This document shows, one piece after another, positions 1 to 5,012 of a DNA stretch of 7,846 nucleotides. The stretch comes from an uncultured Oscillospiraceae bacterium (GTDB lineage: Bacteria; Bacillota; Clostridia; Oscillospirales; Oscillospiraceae). The position numbers and the translations under genes were made by a program. The stretch spans positions 1 to 7,846 of the forward strand of contig CAKUCT010000087.1 of NCBI GenBank assembly GCA_934643765.1. Reading direction: 5' to 3'. The notes under the pieces were generated by a model. That model did not search any database, was not told the DNA's origin, and saw only the letters and a list, made by a program, of their open reading frames with translations. Position 1 is the stretch's first letter, and each line of letters starts with the position of its first letter.

Positions 1-145
1 AGCTAAGAAGCGTTCCGATAGCCGTTGGCGGCTTTGCCGCCTTACGGATATGGGATGCATAGCTGGGGTCGAAAAAAACGGGCGGCTTTCGCCGCCCCAA
101 AAATAAACGCCTTGGCATGCAATGCCAGAACGCCGGAAGGCGCCC
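1..145. other. Gene-free left edge with a cluster of four short hairpins
   Basis: I see no convincing gene here. A frame open from the left edge to TAA at 104-106 is only about 34 codons and has no recognisable protein character. Four perfect inverted repeats follow one another: GGCGGC-TTT-GCCGCC (27-41), GGGCGGC-TTTC-GCCGCCC (80-97), GGCAT-GCA-ATGCC (114-126) and CGCC-GGAA-GGCG (131-142, with a GNRA-type loop). The end of a gene lying further left could be just outside the window. Whether the hairpins form one structured RNA, a terminator array or an unrelated set cannot be settled by eye. Confidence 0.5.
73..97 (-). terminator. Intrinsic terminator facing left
   Basis: A 7-bp GC stem (GGGCGGC at 80-86, GCCGCCC at 91-97) with a TTTC loop is flanked on its left by seven A residues (73-79). 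Read on the minus strand this is a GC hairpin followed by a T7 run, which is the form of a leftward intrinsic terminator. On the plus strand the hairpin is followed by an A-rich stretch, so it should be weak rightward. No leftward gene lies immediately to the right, so what it would terminate is unclear. Confidence 0.5.
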
Positions 146-173
146 TTGACAAGCAGGGAAAAACGCGTAAAAT
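146..173 (+). promoter_or_regulatory. Sigma-A-type promoter of the HD-domain gene
   Basis: The -35 box TTGACA (146-151) matches consensus perfectly. It is followed after 16 bases by the -10 box TAAAAT (168-173, 5 of 6). The predicted start near 180 leaves a leader of about 48 bases before the ATG at 228. Confidence 0.75.
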
Positions 174-227
174 GCGTATATAAGACGAACGCGTCAACGG
201 ACGCAGACAGAAAGGAAGGAAACAGAT

Positions 228-800
228 ATGGAACGAAGCCAGGCCTGGCAGCTGCTGCGGCAGTATAATGAGGATCATTTTCATCTGCAGCATGCGCTGA
301 CCGTGGAGGCGGTGATGCGCTGGTTTGCAAACGATCTTGGACATGGAGATGAGGCGGACTACTGGGGGATGGTCGGTCTGCTGCACGATATTGATTTCGA
401 GCGCTATCCCGAGCAGCACTGCGTCAAGTGTGTTGAGCTGCTGAAAGACGGCGGCGTGCCGGAGGATATGATTCACGCGGTGGTCTGTCATGGCTATGGG
501 ATCTGCGTCGATGTTGCGCCGGAGCGCGAGATGGAAAAGGTCCTGTTTGCCTGCGATGAGCTGACGGGCCTCATTTGGGCGGCGGCCCTGATGCGCCCGA
601 GCAAGAGCACGAAGGACATGGAGCTCAAATCGCTCAAGAAAAAGTACAAGGACAAGAAATTTGCGGCAGGCTGCTCGCGCGATGTGATTGCCCGCGGCGC
701 GGAGCAGCTGGGTTGGGAGCTTGATACGCTTCTGGCAAAGACGCTGCAGGCCATGGCCGAGACGGAGGACACCGTTGCGGCTTCGGTCGCCGCTTTATAA
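228..800 (+). CDS. HD-domain phosphohydrolase family protein
   Basis: This 190-residue cytosolic protein looks like a small stand-alone HD-domain metal-dependent phosphohydrolase. The visible metal-ligand pattern is His22 (in HLQHAL), the His53-Asp54 pair in GLLHDIDFERYP, His88 in VVCHGY, and Asp110 in ACDELTG. This order H...HD...H...D is that of the HD superfamily, whose members hydrolyse phosphomonoester or phosphodiester bonds in nucleotides and related compounds. Residues after about 125 are rich in Lys and then helical, without a further domain I recognise. The ATG at 228 follows an AAGGAAGGA ribosome site (212-220) with 7 bases of spacing. There is no signal peptide or membrane segment. 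The gene has its own promoter and terminator, so it is probably monocistronic and its neighbours give no clue to the substrate. The family call is secure; the substrate is unknown. Confidence 0.88.
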   Translation: MERSQAWQLLRQYNEDHFHLQHALTVEAVMRWFANDLGHGDEADYWGMVGLLHDIDFERYPEQHCVKCVELLKDGGVPEDMIHAVVCHGYGICVDVAPEREMEKVLFACDELTGLIWAAALMRPSKSTKDMELKSLKKKYKDKKFAAGCSRDVIARGAEQLGWELDTLLAKTLQAMAETEDTVAASVAAL

Positions 801-821
801 ATACCGGTCAGATATACGTGT

Positions 822-854
822 GCCCCGGCCCATTGGATGGGCCGGGGCGTTTTT
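822..854 (+). terminator. Strong intrinsic terminator after the HD-domain gene
   Basis: A perfect 12-bp stem, GCCCCGGCCCAT (822-833) with its complement at 837-848, closes a 3-base loop. A G and then five T residues (850-854) follow. It lies 22 bases after the HD-domain stop codon and only 8 bases before the next promoter, so it insulates the two units. Confidence 0.9.
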
Positions 855-862
855 ATGCGGAC

Positions 863-891
863 TTGCACAATGGGGGCAACTACGATAGAAT
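863..891 (+). promoter_or_regulatory. Promoter of the MBL-fold hydrolase gene
   Basis: TTGCAC (863-868) and TAGAAT (886-891) are separated by exactly 17 bases, matching sigma-A boxes at 4 and 5 of 6 positions. The predicted start near 898 gives a leader of about 30 bases. Confidence 0.7.
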
Positions 892-927
892 AAAAGAAAA
901 CAACCCGGAATTTTGGAGGAATACGCC

Positions 928-2013
928 ATGAAACATCGCCGCCCGGCCCGCAGCGCTATGCCGCGCGGGTCTGTCATTCTGGCCATTTTGTGCCTGCTGG
1001 TGCTCGTGACCGGCTATATGCTCCGGCAGAGCCCGGAAGAGGCGGGGCCTGCGCAGAGTGCGGCTGCGGCGGAAGGGCAGCTCGAGGTGCGCTTTCTGGA
1101 TATCGGGCAGGGCGATGCCGCGTTGGTGCGCTATGGAGATACGGCCATGCTCATTGACGGCGGCAAGGTGAAGCATAACCAGCGCCTGGTCTCAAGGCTC
1201 AAAGAGCTCTCGGTGGATCATCTGGACGCCGTAATCTGCTCACATCCGGACGAGGACCACTGCGGCGGGATTGCCGCGGTGCTTGCCAATACGCCGGCGA
1301 GCGCGTTTTATTGTTCGGTGGACAGCTGGCACACGAAGGCGTTTTCCGATGTCGTTTCGTATGTGCAGGCGCAGGATTTGGCCGTCACCGTCCCGCAGAC
1401 CGGGGACAGCTTCGCGCTCGGGGACGCGTCGGTTGCATTTTTGGGGCCGGTCGCTAATTATGGGGACGACCCGAACGAAGGAAGCCTCGTTGTCCGGGTT
1501 TCTTATGGGGAGACGTCTTTCCTCTTTACCGGCGACATGGGCTTTGAGGCGGAGGATGATATGCTAAGCGCCGGCGTCGATGTCTCGGCAACGGTTCTGA
1601 AAGTGGCGCACCACGGAAGCGCCGGCAGTTCGTCCCGGGAATTTCTGGCCGCGGTGCATCCGCAGTATGCGGTCATCAGCGTCGGGGCGGACAATGACTA
1701 CGGCCATCCGACTGAGGCCGCGCTGCAAAGGCTCGCCGAGACCGGCGCAGAGATATACCGGACGGACCTGCTCGGAGAGATTACGGCAGTGTCCGATGGC
1801 ACGTCCGTAACAATCACAACAGAAAACGCCGCCCACACAGACACTTCTGTGCAGACGGCGCAAACCGGCGATTATGTTGGAAACGCTTCATCCAAGGTCG
1901 TCCACGCGGCTTCCTGCGGGAAGCTTCCCGGGGAAGAGAACCGGGTGTATTTTGCGACGCTGGACGAGGCGCTGGCGGCGGGTTACCGCGCGCACGCGGC
2001 CTGCATCAAGTAG
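928..2013 (+). CDS. Membrane-anchored ComEC-like MBL-fold hydrolase with Ada-like metal-binding tail
   Basis: A 361-residue protein of the ComEC/Rec2-related metallo-beta-lactamase-fold group. A basic N-terminus and one hydrophobic segment (about residues 15-32) indicate an N-terminal anchor or uncleaved signal, placing the enzyme outside the membrane. The MBL core runs from about 52 to 300: DIGQGDA (58-64), the metal motif SHPDEDHCGG (105-114), FTGDM with Asp203, KVAHHGS (225-231), and His260 in GHPT. About residues 313-361 form a small Ada-like metal-binding module: GNASSKVVHAASC, then NRVYF, then GYRAHAAC. In ComEC the equivalent domain is linked to DNA uptake and probably acts as a nuclease. 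This protein has none of ComEC's channel segments, so it is a stand-alone extracellular hydrolase whose substrate, nucleic acid or another phosphoester, is not shown. ATG 928 is chosen over an in-frame TTG at 913 because the GGAGG at 915-919 sits 8 bases before it. No terminator follows; the gene runs into the convergent SGNH gene. Confidence 0.88.
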   Translation: MKHRRPARSAMPRGSVILAILCLLVLVTGYMLRQSPEEAGPAQSAAAAEGQLEVRFLDIGQGDAALVRYGDTAMLIDGGKVKHNQRLVSRLKELSVDHLDAVICSHPDEDHCGGIAAVLANTPASAFYCSVDSWHTKAFSDVVSYVQAQDLAVTVPQTGDSFALGDASVAFLGPVANYGDDPNEGSLVVRVSYGETSFLFTGDMGFEAEDDMLSAGVDVSATVLKVAHHGSAGSSSREFLAAVHPQYAVISVGADNDYGHPTEAALQRLAETGAEIYRTDLLGEITAVSDGTSVTITTENAAHTDTSVQTAQTGDYVGNASSKVVHAASCGKLPGEENRVYFATLDEALAAGYRAHAACIK

Positions 2014-2674
2014 CGGCAAGCGCCCGGCTGACGCAGCTGTGCACCAGATCATGACCCTGCTGCGTGGGATGGATGCCGTCGTCGCTGATCAGGGATAAAA
2101 AGGACGGACTTTTCAGAAATTCTGCGCGCAGGTCGATCAGCTGGCAGCCAAGCGAGCGGGCAAGCTGGCAGACCATGTCGTTGTAGTATTCCTGCCAGCG
2201 GGAAATGCGGTCGATATCGCCGAGCCAGCGCAGAATATTGTCAAAGCTGCGCCCGGCGCTGACATGCTGCATGAACCGGTGCGATTCCAGCGGTACGAGC
2301 GAGAGCATGGCAACGCGCGCGCCGGTTTTCTGCGCCAGAGCGATCAGACGGCGATAGTTTTCAACAAACTGAGGTTCCGGCGTTTTTGGCAGGAAGGTTC
2401 CCACGGGATTTTCTGAAATGGCCTGCCAGTCGAAGTCACAGTCATTGCCGCCAAAGGCGAGCAGAATGGTGGTGTCCGGGCCGCAGGGCGCCAGACGCTT
2501 TTCGGCGATTTTCAGGCCCGTATCCGTGCAGGCGCCCATCTTGGCAAAGTTGGAAACCGAAATGCCCTGGCGGGTCAGCGCGTCAAAATTATGCTCTTTG
2601 CAAAGGTGATACCCGGCGTCGTAGTATGTGACGCCCTTGACGATGGAATCTCCGAAAATCATCAGCTGCTTCAT
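2006..2674 (-). CDS. SGNH/GDSL-type hydrolase
   Basis: A 222-residue esterase/lipase-like protein of the SGNH superfamily. All four name-giving blocks are visible: GDS with nucleophile Ser10 (IFGDSIVKG), Gly47 (KMGAC), Asn77 in GGND (75-78), and the DGIHP block with Asp199 and His202, which complete the Ser-Asp-His triad. Members hydrolyse ester or thioester bonds, often acetyl or acyl groups on sugars and lipids. No signal peptide is apparent, so a cytosolic location is likely. The ATG at 2674 is preceded on the minus strand by AGGAGG (complement of 2685-2690) with 10 bases of spacing. Its TGA stop overlaps the last 8 bases of the converging MBL-fold gene. The length is normal for single-domain members. 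The exact substrate cannot be told from sequence. Confidence 0.9.
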   Translation of the reverse strand: MKQLMIFGDSIVKGVTYYDAGYHLCKEHNFDALTRQGISVSNFAKMGACTDTGLKIAEKRLAPCGPDTTILLAFGGNDCDFDWQAISENPVGTFLPKTPEPQFVENYRRLIALAQKTGARVAMLSLVPLESHRFMQHVSAGRSFDNILRWLGDIDRISRWQEYYNDMVCQLARSLGCQLIDLRAEFLKSPSFLSLISDDGIHPTQQGHDLVHSCVSRALAAT

Positions 2675-2710
2675 ATCCGGGCTGCCTCCTGCGGTAAGCT
2701 TCTTGCCTTC

Positions 2711-2739
2711 AGTTTACGCCGGCGGCAGGGAAATGTCAC
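2711..2739 (-). promoter_or_regulatory. Possible promoter of the SGNH hydrolase gene
   Basis: On the minus strand GTGACA (complement of 2734-2739, 5 of 6 to the -35 consensus) is followed after 17 bases by TAAACT (complement of 2711-2716, 4 of 6 to the -10). Spacing and distance to the gene, a leader of about 30 bases, are right. The -10 is imperfect, so this is tentative. Confidence 0.4.
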
Positions 2740-2799
2740 CCGAGGATCTGGAGGCCGGGCTCTCCTGCTTGGCAAGAAACACTCTCCGGAGGATAGAAA

Positions 2800-2826
2800 C
2801 AGGACTCTACTGGCAGTAGAGTCCTG
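2800..2826. repeat. Perfect 12-bp inverted repeat in a divergent promoter region
   Basis: CAGGACTCTACT (2800-2811) and its exact complement AGTAGAGTCCTG (2815-2826) flank a GGC centre. It lies 27 bases upstream of the -35 box of the transporter pair and about 60 bases upstream of the putative SGNH promoter. It could be an operator for a dimeric regulator. Alternatively it is a hairpin: read on the minus strand it is followed by TTTCTAT, a poor T-run, so terminator function is possible but weak. Confidence 0.6.
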
Positions 2827-2853
2827 AATTTACGGTAGAATTTCGCGCTCTGG

Positions 2854-2882
2854 TTGCGCTTTTCGGTAGAATCCGATATAAT
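2854..2882 (+). promoter_or_regulatory. Promoter of the paired DMT-transporter genes
   Basis: TTGCGC (2854-2859) and a perfect TATAAT (2877-2882) are spaced by 17 bases. The predicted start near 2889 gives a leader of about 26 bases. The sequence CGGTAGAAT occurs at 2833-2841 and again inside the spacer at 2864-2872, 31 bases apart. Confidence 0.72.
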
Positions 2883-2914
2883 GAACACGAAAAAATAAGA
2901 GAGAAGATGAAAGT

Positions 2915-3337
2915 ATGCTGTACTATCTGCTGCTGCTTCTGGCGGGCGCGCTGCAGGGCGTGATGGTCTCGCTCAACGGCCAGCTCGGGAAATATTACTC
3001 GACATTTGCCATCTGCTTTTTCGTTCACGGTATCGCGCTGATTCTGCTGCTGGGCTATCTGCTGGCAAAACGCGAGAAGCTGGATTTCCGCGGCGCGCCG
3101 TGGTACGTGTACATTGTCGGCGCGATGGGCATCGCCATTGTCGCGTCGAGCAGCTGGTGTACGCTGAAGGTCGGCGCGAGCGTAATGCTGGCACTTTCAA
3201 CGGCGGGGCAGCTGGTCTCTTCGCAGCTCATCGATCAGTTTGGCCTGTTCGGCATGCCGGTGCAGAAATTTCAGGCGCGGCAGCTGCCGGGCTATCTGCT
3301 GGTGGCAGCCGGTGTGGCGCTGGTTGTGCTCGGCTGA
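2915..3337 (+). CDS. Small multi-pass membrane protein, YdcZ/DUF606-like DMT transporter half (first of pair)
   Basis: A 140-residue, very hydrophobic protein with four or five predicted membrane segments (about 3-20, 31-51, 64-82, 88-106, 124-140). The N-terminal LAGALQGVMVSLNGQLGKYYST resembles the start of the YdcZ/DUF606 branch of the drug/metabolite transporter superfamily, where small proteins of this size pair up or are fused into a ten-segment carrier. Charged residues cluster in two loops (AKREKLDFRG at 51-60 and QKFQAR at 117-122). The start ATG 2915 has only a weak purine-rich ribosome site (GAGAGAAGA upstream), poorer than the other genes here. The second half follows 11 bases after its stop, so the two are co-transcribed and probably make a heterodimer. 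Substrate unknown. The DMT call is from overall pattern, with no catalytic motif to confirm it. Confidence 0.75.
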   Translation: MLYYLLLLLAGALQGVMVSLNGQLGKYYSTFAICFFVHGIALILLLGYLLAKREKLDFRGAPWYVYIVGAMGIAIVASSSWCTLKVGASVMLALSTAGQLVSSQLIDQFGLFGMPVQKFQARQLPGYLLVAAGVALVVLG

Positions 3338-3348
3338 GGGAGGACGCT

Positions 3349-3783
3349 ATGATTCTGTATTATCTGACCGCGTTTATAAACGGTTTTTGCAATTCAATCA
3401 ACAAGATGACAAACGTCAAGGCCGGTCAGTGCTTTGGCACGGCGAGAGGGGCGCTGATCAACTATGTGGAGGCGACATTTTTGTCGCTCGCGCTGGTATG
3501 TATGACGTCCAGCCCCGCGGAGCTGGCACCGGGCCATGTGTTTTCCGTTCCCGCGTGGGTGTATCTGGGCGCGGTGTGCGGGCTGGTCGCGATGGTGCTT
3601 ATTATTGTCGGGACGCTGCATACGCATGTGTTTGTCTCGTCGATTCTGGCGCTGGTCGGCAATCTCGGCATGGCGCTGGTGCTCGACTATGTGTTCTACG
3701 GGGTGTTCAGCTGGCTGCGTGTAGCGGGAATTGTCCTGATTCTGCTCGGCATTACCTGGATTGAAAAGAGCAAGGCCAAATAA
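3349..3783 (+). CDS. Small multi-pass membrane protein, YdcZ/DUF606-like DMT transporter half (second of pair)
   Basis: A 144-residue hydrophobic protein with about four or five membrane segments (roughly 1-13, 36-52, 66-89, 93-115, 119-137) and a basic end (EKSKAK). The N-terminus FINGFCNSINKMTNVKAG aligns in layout with NGQLG of the upstream protein, an N-terminal helix followed by a polar Asn/Gly turn, which supports a paralogous partner. ATG 3349 is chosen because GGGAGG (3338-3343) lies 5 bases before it; the open frame extends upstream to about 3100 but that part is only the upstream gene read in another frame. Eleven bases separate it from the stop of its partner. The two would together form one transporter; the substrate is unknown. 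The operon ends with a terminator at 3839-3870. Confidence 0.75.
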   Translation: MILYYLTAFINGFCNSINKMTNVKAGQCFGTARGALINYVEATFLSLALVCMTSSPAELAPGHVFSVPAWVYLGAVCGLVAMVLIIVGTLHTHVFVSSILALVGNLGMALVLDYVFYGVFSWLRVAGIVLILLGITWIEKSKAK

Positions 3784-3800
3784 TCGCCCTGTCTCGTAAA

Positions 3801-3824
3801 ATTCGCCGCCCGGAGGCGGCGAAT
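3801..3824 (-). terminator. Hairpin, probable leftward terminator of the degV-like gene
   Basis: A perfect 10-bp stem, ATTCGCCGCC (3801-3810) and GGCGGCGAAT (3815-3824), closes a CGGA loop. On the minus strand it ends in AATTTTACG, giving a short T-run (complement of 3798-3803). It is the only one of the three hairpins in this gap that has Ts on the leftward side. Its GGCGGC core resembles the two hairpins at the left edge of the window. Confidence 0.55.
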
Positions 3825-3838
3825 AAAGCAGATTTTCA

Positions 3839-3870
3839 CCCGGAAAGACAGTTGCCTTTCCGGGCGTTTT
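3839..3870 (+). terminator. Intrinsic terminator of the transporter pair
   Basis: CCCGGAAAG (3839-3847) pairs with CTTTCCGGG (3856-3864) across an 8-base loop. It is followed by CG and four Ts (3867-3870). It lies 55 bases after the stop of the second transporter gene. Confidence 0.7.
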
Positions 3871-3906
3871 GCGCAGGAATCAAACGATTCCTGCGCGATT
3901 ATTTTA
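3871..3906 (+). terminator. Third hairpin in the convergent gap, possible backup rightward terminator
   Basis: GCGCAGGAATC (3871-3881) and its exact complement GATTCCTGCGC (3886-3896) form an 11-bp stem with an AAAC loop. A T-rich stretch, ATTATTTTAT (3898-3907), follows on the plus strand. It begins right after the T-run of the previous terminator and ends 7 bases before the degV-like stop codon. On the minus strand it is followed by AAAA, so it would serve rightward transcription only. Confidence 0.5.
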
Positions 3907-4776
3907 TCTTTCTGTGCCCAGGAAGAACACCGACACAACACCCGGACCGGTGTGCGAGCCAATGACGGGGCCGACATAGTTGATGATGATATCTTTAACG
4001 GCCGAGCGCTCGCGGATATAGTCCGCAACGAACTTGGCGTCGTCATAGCAGTCGCCATGGCAGATGAACATGGTCTGCGAGGGAAGATCGGTGGAGGTGG
4101 TCAGCGCCTTTTCCGCCAGCGCGATGAGCGAGGCTTTCCGGCCTCTGGCCTTGGTGACGTTTGCAAGATGGCCTTCGTTGTCCATATGCATGACGGGCTT
4201 GATCTGCATCACCGTGCCGAGAATGGCCGTAGTGGCCGGGATGCGGCCGCCGCGCTTGAGATACATGAGATCGTCGACCGTGAACCAGTGGCAGAGGTTC
4301 AGTTTGATTTCCTCCAGATACGCCTTGACCTCTTCGATGGTCTTGCCGGATTTCTGCTGCAGGGCGCCGAGGTAGACATACAGGCCCTGACCGAGCGAGG
4401 CGCACAGAGAGTCGACGGTCAGAATTTTGCGCTCAGGATATTTTTCGCGCAGATCCTCTGCCGCGATGCAGCCGGACTGATACGTCGTGCTCAGGCCGGA
4501 AGAGAAGCCGATGAAGAGAATATCGAGCCCTTGCTGCAGGCTTTTTTCCATCTCCTCGCGGAAGCTTTCGGGGTTGACCGCGCTGGTCGAGGCGGCCTCG
4601 CCCTGCCGGATGCGCTCAAAAAAGTCGTGGAAGCCGATTTCGCGGCCGTCCAAATAGTTGGCATATGTTTTTCCGCCGATGGTAAAGTGCAGCGGCAGCA
4701 CCTGAAGATCCAAAGAATCGGCCAGCTCCTGGGGCAGATCGCAGGAGGAGTCGGTGAAGATCTGAAATGTTTTCAT
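3904..4776 (-). CDS. DegV family fatty-acid-binding protein (FakB-like)
   Basis: A 290-residue protein with the full DegV pattern: TDSSCDLP (8-15), STSAVNP (63-69), FSSGLSTTYQS (91-101), the basic YLKRGGRIP (172-180), and the C-terminal GPVIGSHTGPGV (269-280). DegV proteins bind a single fatty acid between two domains. FakB members present it to the kinase FakA to make acyl phosphate for phospholipid synthesis. FakA is not in this window, so a role in exogenous fatty-acid use is inferred from the family. The length is typical and nothing is truncated. The ATG at 4776 is preceded by GGAGG (complement of 4786-4790) with 9 bases of spacing. It is transcribed leftward from the shared intergenic region. 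It converges on the transporter pair, with three hairpins between. Confidence 0.93.
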   Translation of the reverse strand: MKTFQIFTDSSCDLPQELADSLDLQVLPLHFTIGGKTYANYLDGREIGFHDFFERIRQGEAASTSAVNPESFREEMEKSLQQGLDILFIGFSSGLSTTYQSGCIAAEDLREKYPERKILTVDSLCASLGQGLYVYLGALQQKSGKTIEEVKAYLEEIKLNLCHWFTVDDLMYLKRGGRIPATTAILGTVMQIKPVMHMDNEGHLANVTKARGRKASLIALAEKALTTSTDLPSQTMFICHGDCYDDAKFVADYIRERSAVKDIIINYVGPVIGSHTGPGVVSVFFLGTER

Positions 4777-4792
4777 ATTGGCATACCTCCAT

Positions 4793-4816
4793 TTAAGATG
4801 TCTGTTAAGATGTCTG
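4793..4816 (-). repeat. Tandem 12-bp direct repeat in the degV-like leader
   Basis: TTAAGATGTCTG occurs twice back to back (4793-4804 and 4805-4816). On the coding strand of the degV-like gene this reads CAGACATCTTAA twice, placed between the -10 box and the GGAGG ribosome site. The copies are identical, which fits either a recent duplication or a two-site binding element. Confidence 0.85.
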
Positions 4817-4817
4817 T

Positions 4818-4845
4818 ATTATACAGCATTTCTTGTATAAATGCT
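4818..4845 (-). promoter_or_regulatory. degV-like gene promoter with overlapping inverted repeat
   Basis: On the minus strand a perfect TATAAT (complement of 4818-4823) serves as -10; transcription would start near 4811. No good -35 is found at the right distance (TAGCAT is the nearest). Directly upstream of the -10 lies an inverted repeat, AGCATTT (4825-4831) and AAATGCT (4839-4845), with 7-base arms and a 7-base spacer that fills the -35/-10 interval. This is where a repressor, or an activator making up for the weak -35, would bind. Confidence 0.55.
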
Positions 4846-4956
4846 ATCCCCGGCGTGCGGTTTTCTGCTCGATTGCGGCGTCTGGCAGCGCTACCCATGG
4901 TAGAATCGCCGGATTCCGGCAGAGTTTTGAACAAAGTCTTAAATTTCATCTGGGAC
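4846..4956. other. Remaining divergent intergenic DNA between degV-like and carboxypeptidase genes
   Basis: This stretch carries no gene. It contains a TAGAAT (4901-4906) preceded by GG, repeating the GGTAGAATC sequence found before the transporter pair, but without a -35 box at proper distance (TTGCGG lies 22 bases away). The near-palindrome GCCGGA-T-TCCGGC (4908-4920) follows at once and is trailed by AGAGTTTTG. It could be a weak hairpin terminator or a protein site. I see nothing else. Confidence 0.35.
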
Positions 4957-4985
4957 TTAACGCGGCTGTTCAGATATGGTATGAT
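4957..4985 (+). promoter_or_regulatory. Extended -10 promoter of the carboxypeptidase operon
   Basis: TTAACG (4957-4962, 4 of 6) and TATGAT (4980-4985, 5 of 6) are separated by 17 bases. A TGG just before the -10 makes an extended -10 element. Transcription should start near 4992. This argues against the in-frame ATG at 4995 and for ATG 5013 as the true start of the gene. Confidence 0.65.
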
Positions 4986-5012
4986 AGAAAAAAGATGAAC
5001 CGAGGAGCGTTT

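Noticed and set aside
42..491. Minus-strand open frame of 149 codons at the left end
   Set aside because: It overlaps the HD-domain gene antisense, reads through its promoter and through the hairpin/T-run at 73-97, and has no recognisable domain. The leftward hairpin is noted as a finding, but it does not make this a gene.
3100..3348. Upstream extension of the second transporter gene to 3100
   Set aside because: It overlaps the first transporter gene in another frame and gives an Arg/Gly-rich non-hydrophobic sequence. A GGGAGG site precedes the ATG at 3349.
4774..4784. Three-codon minus-strand mini-frame (Met-Pro-Ile-stop) whose TGA overlaps the degV-like ATG
   Set aside because: Its ATG is only one base from the GGAGG, too close to be a usable start, so translational coupling is unlikely.
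3952..4998. Plus-strand open frame of 348 codons
   Set aside because: It lies antisense to the degV-like gene, which has every family motif, a good ribosome site and normal length. The plus-strand translation shows no family motif and crosses the divergent promoter region.
4833..5012. Upstream extension of the carboxypeptidase to an ATG at 4833 (60 more residues)
   Set aside because: The extension crosses the predicted promoter (4957-4985), and its sequence looks like translated intergenic DNA. A ribosome site lies directly before 5013.
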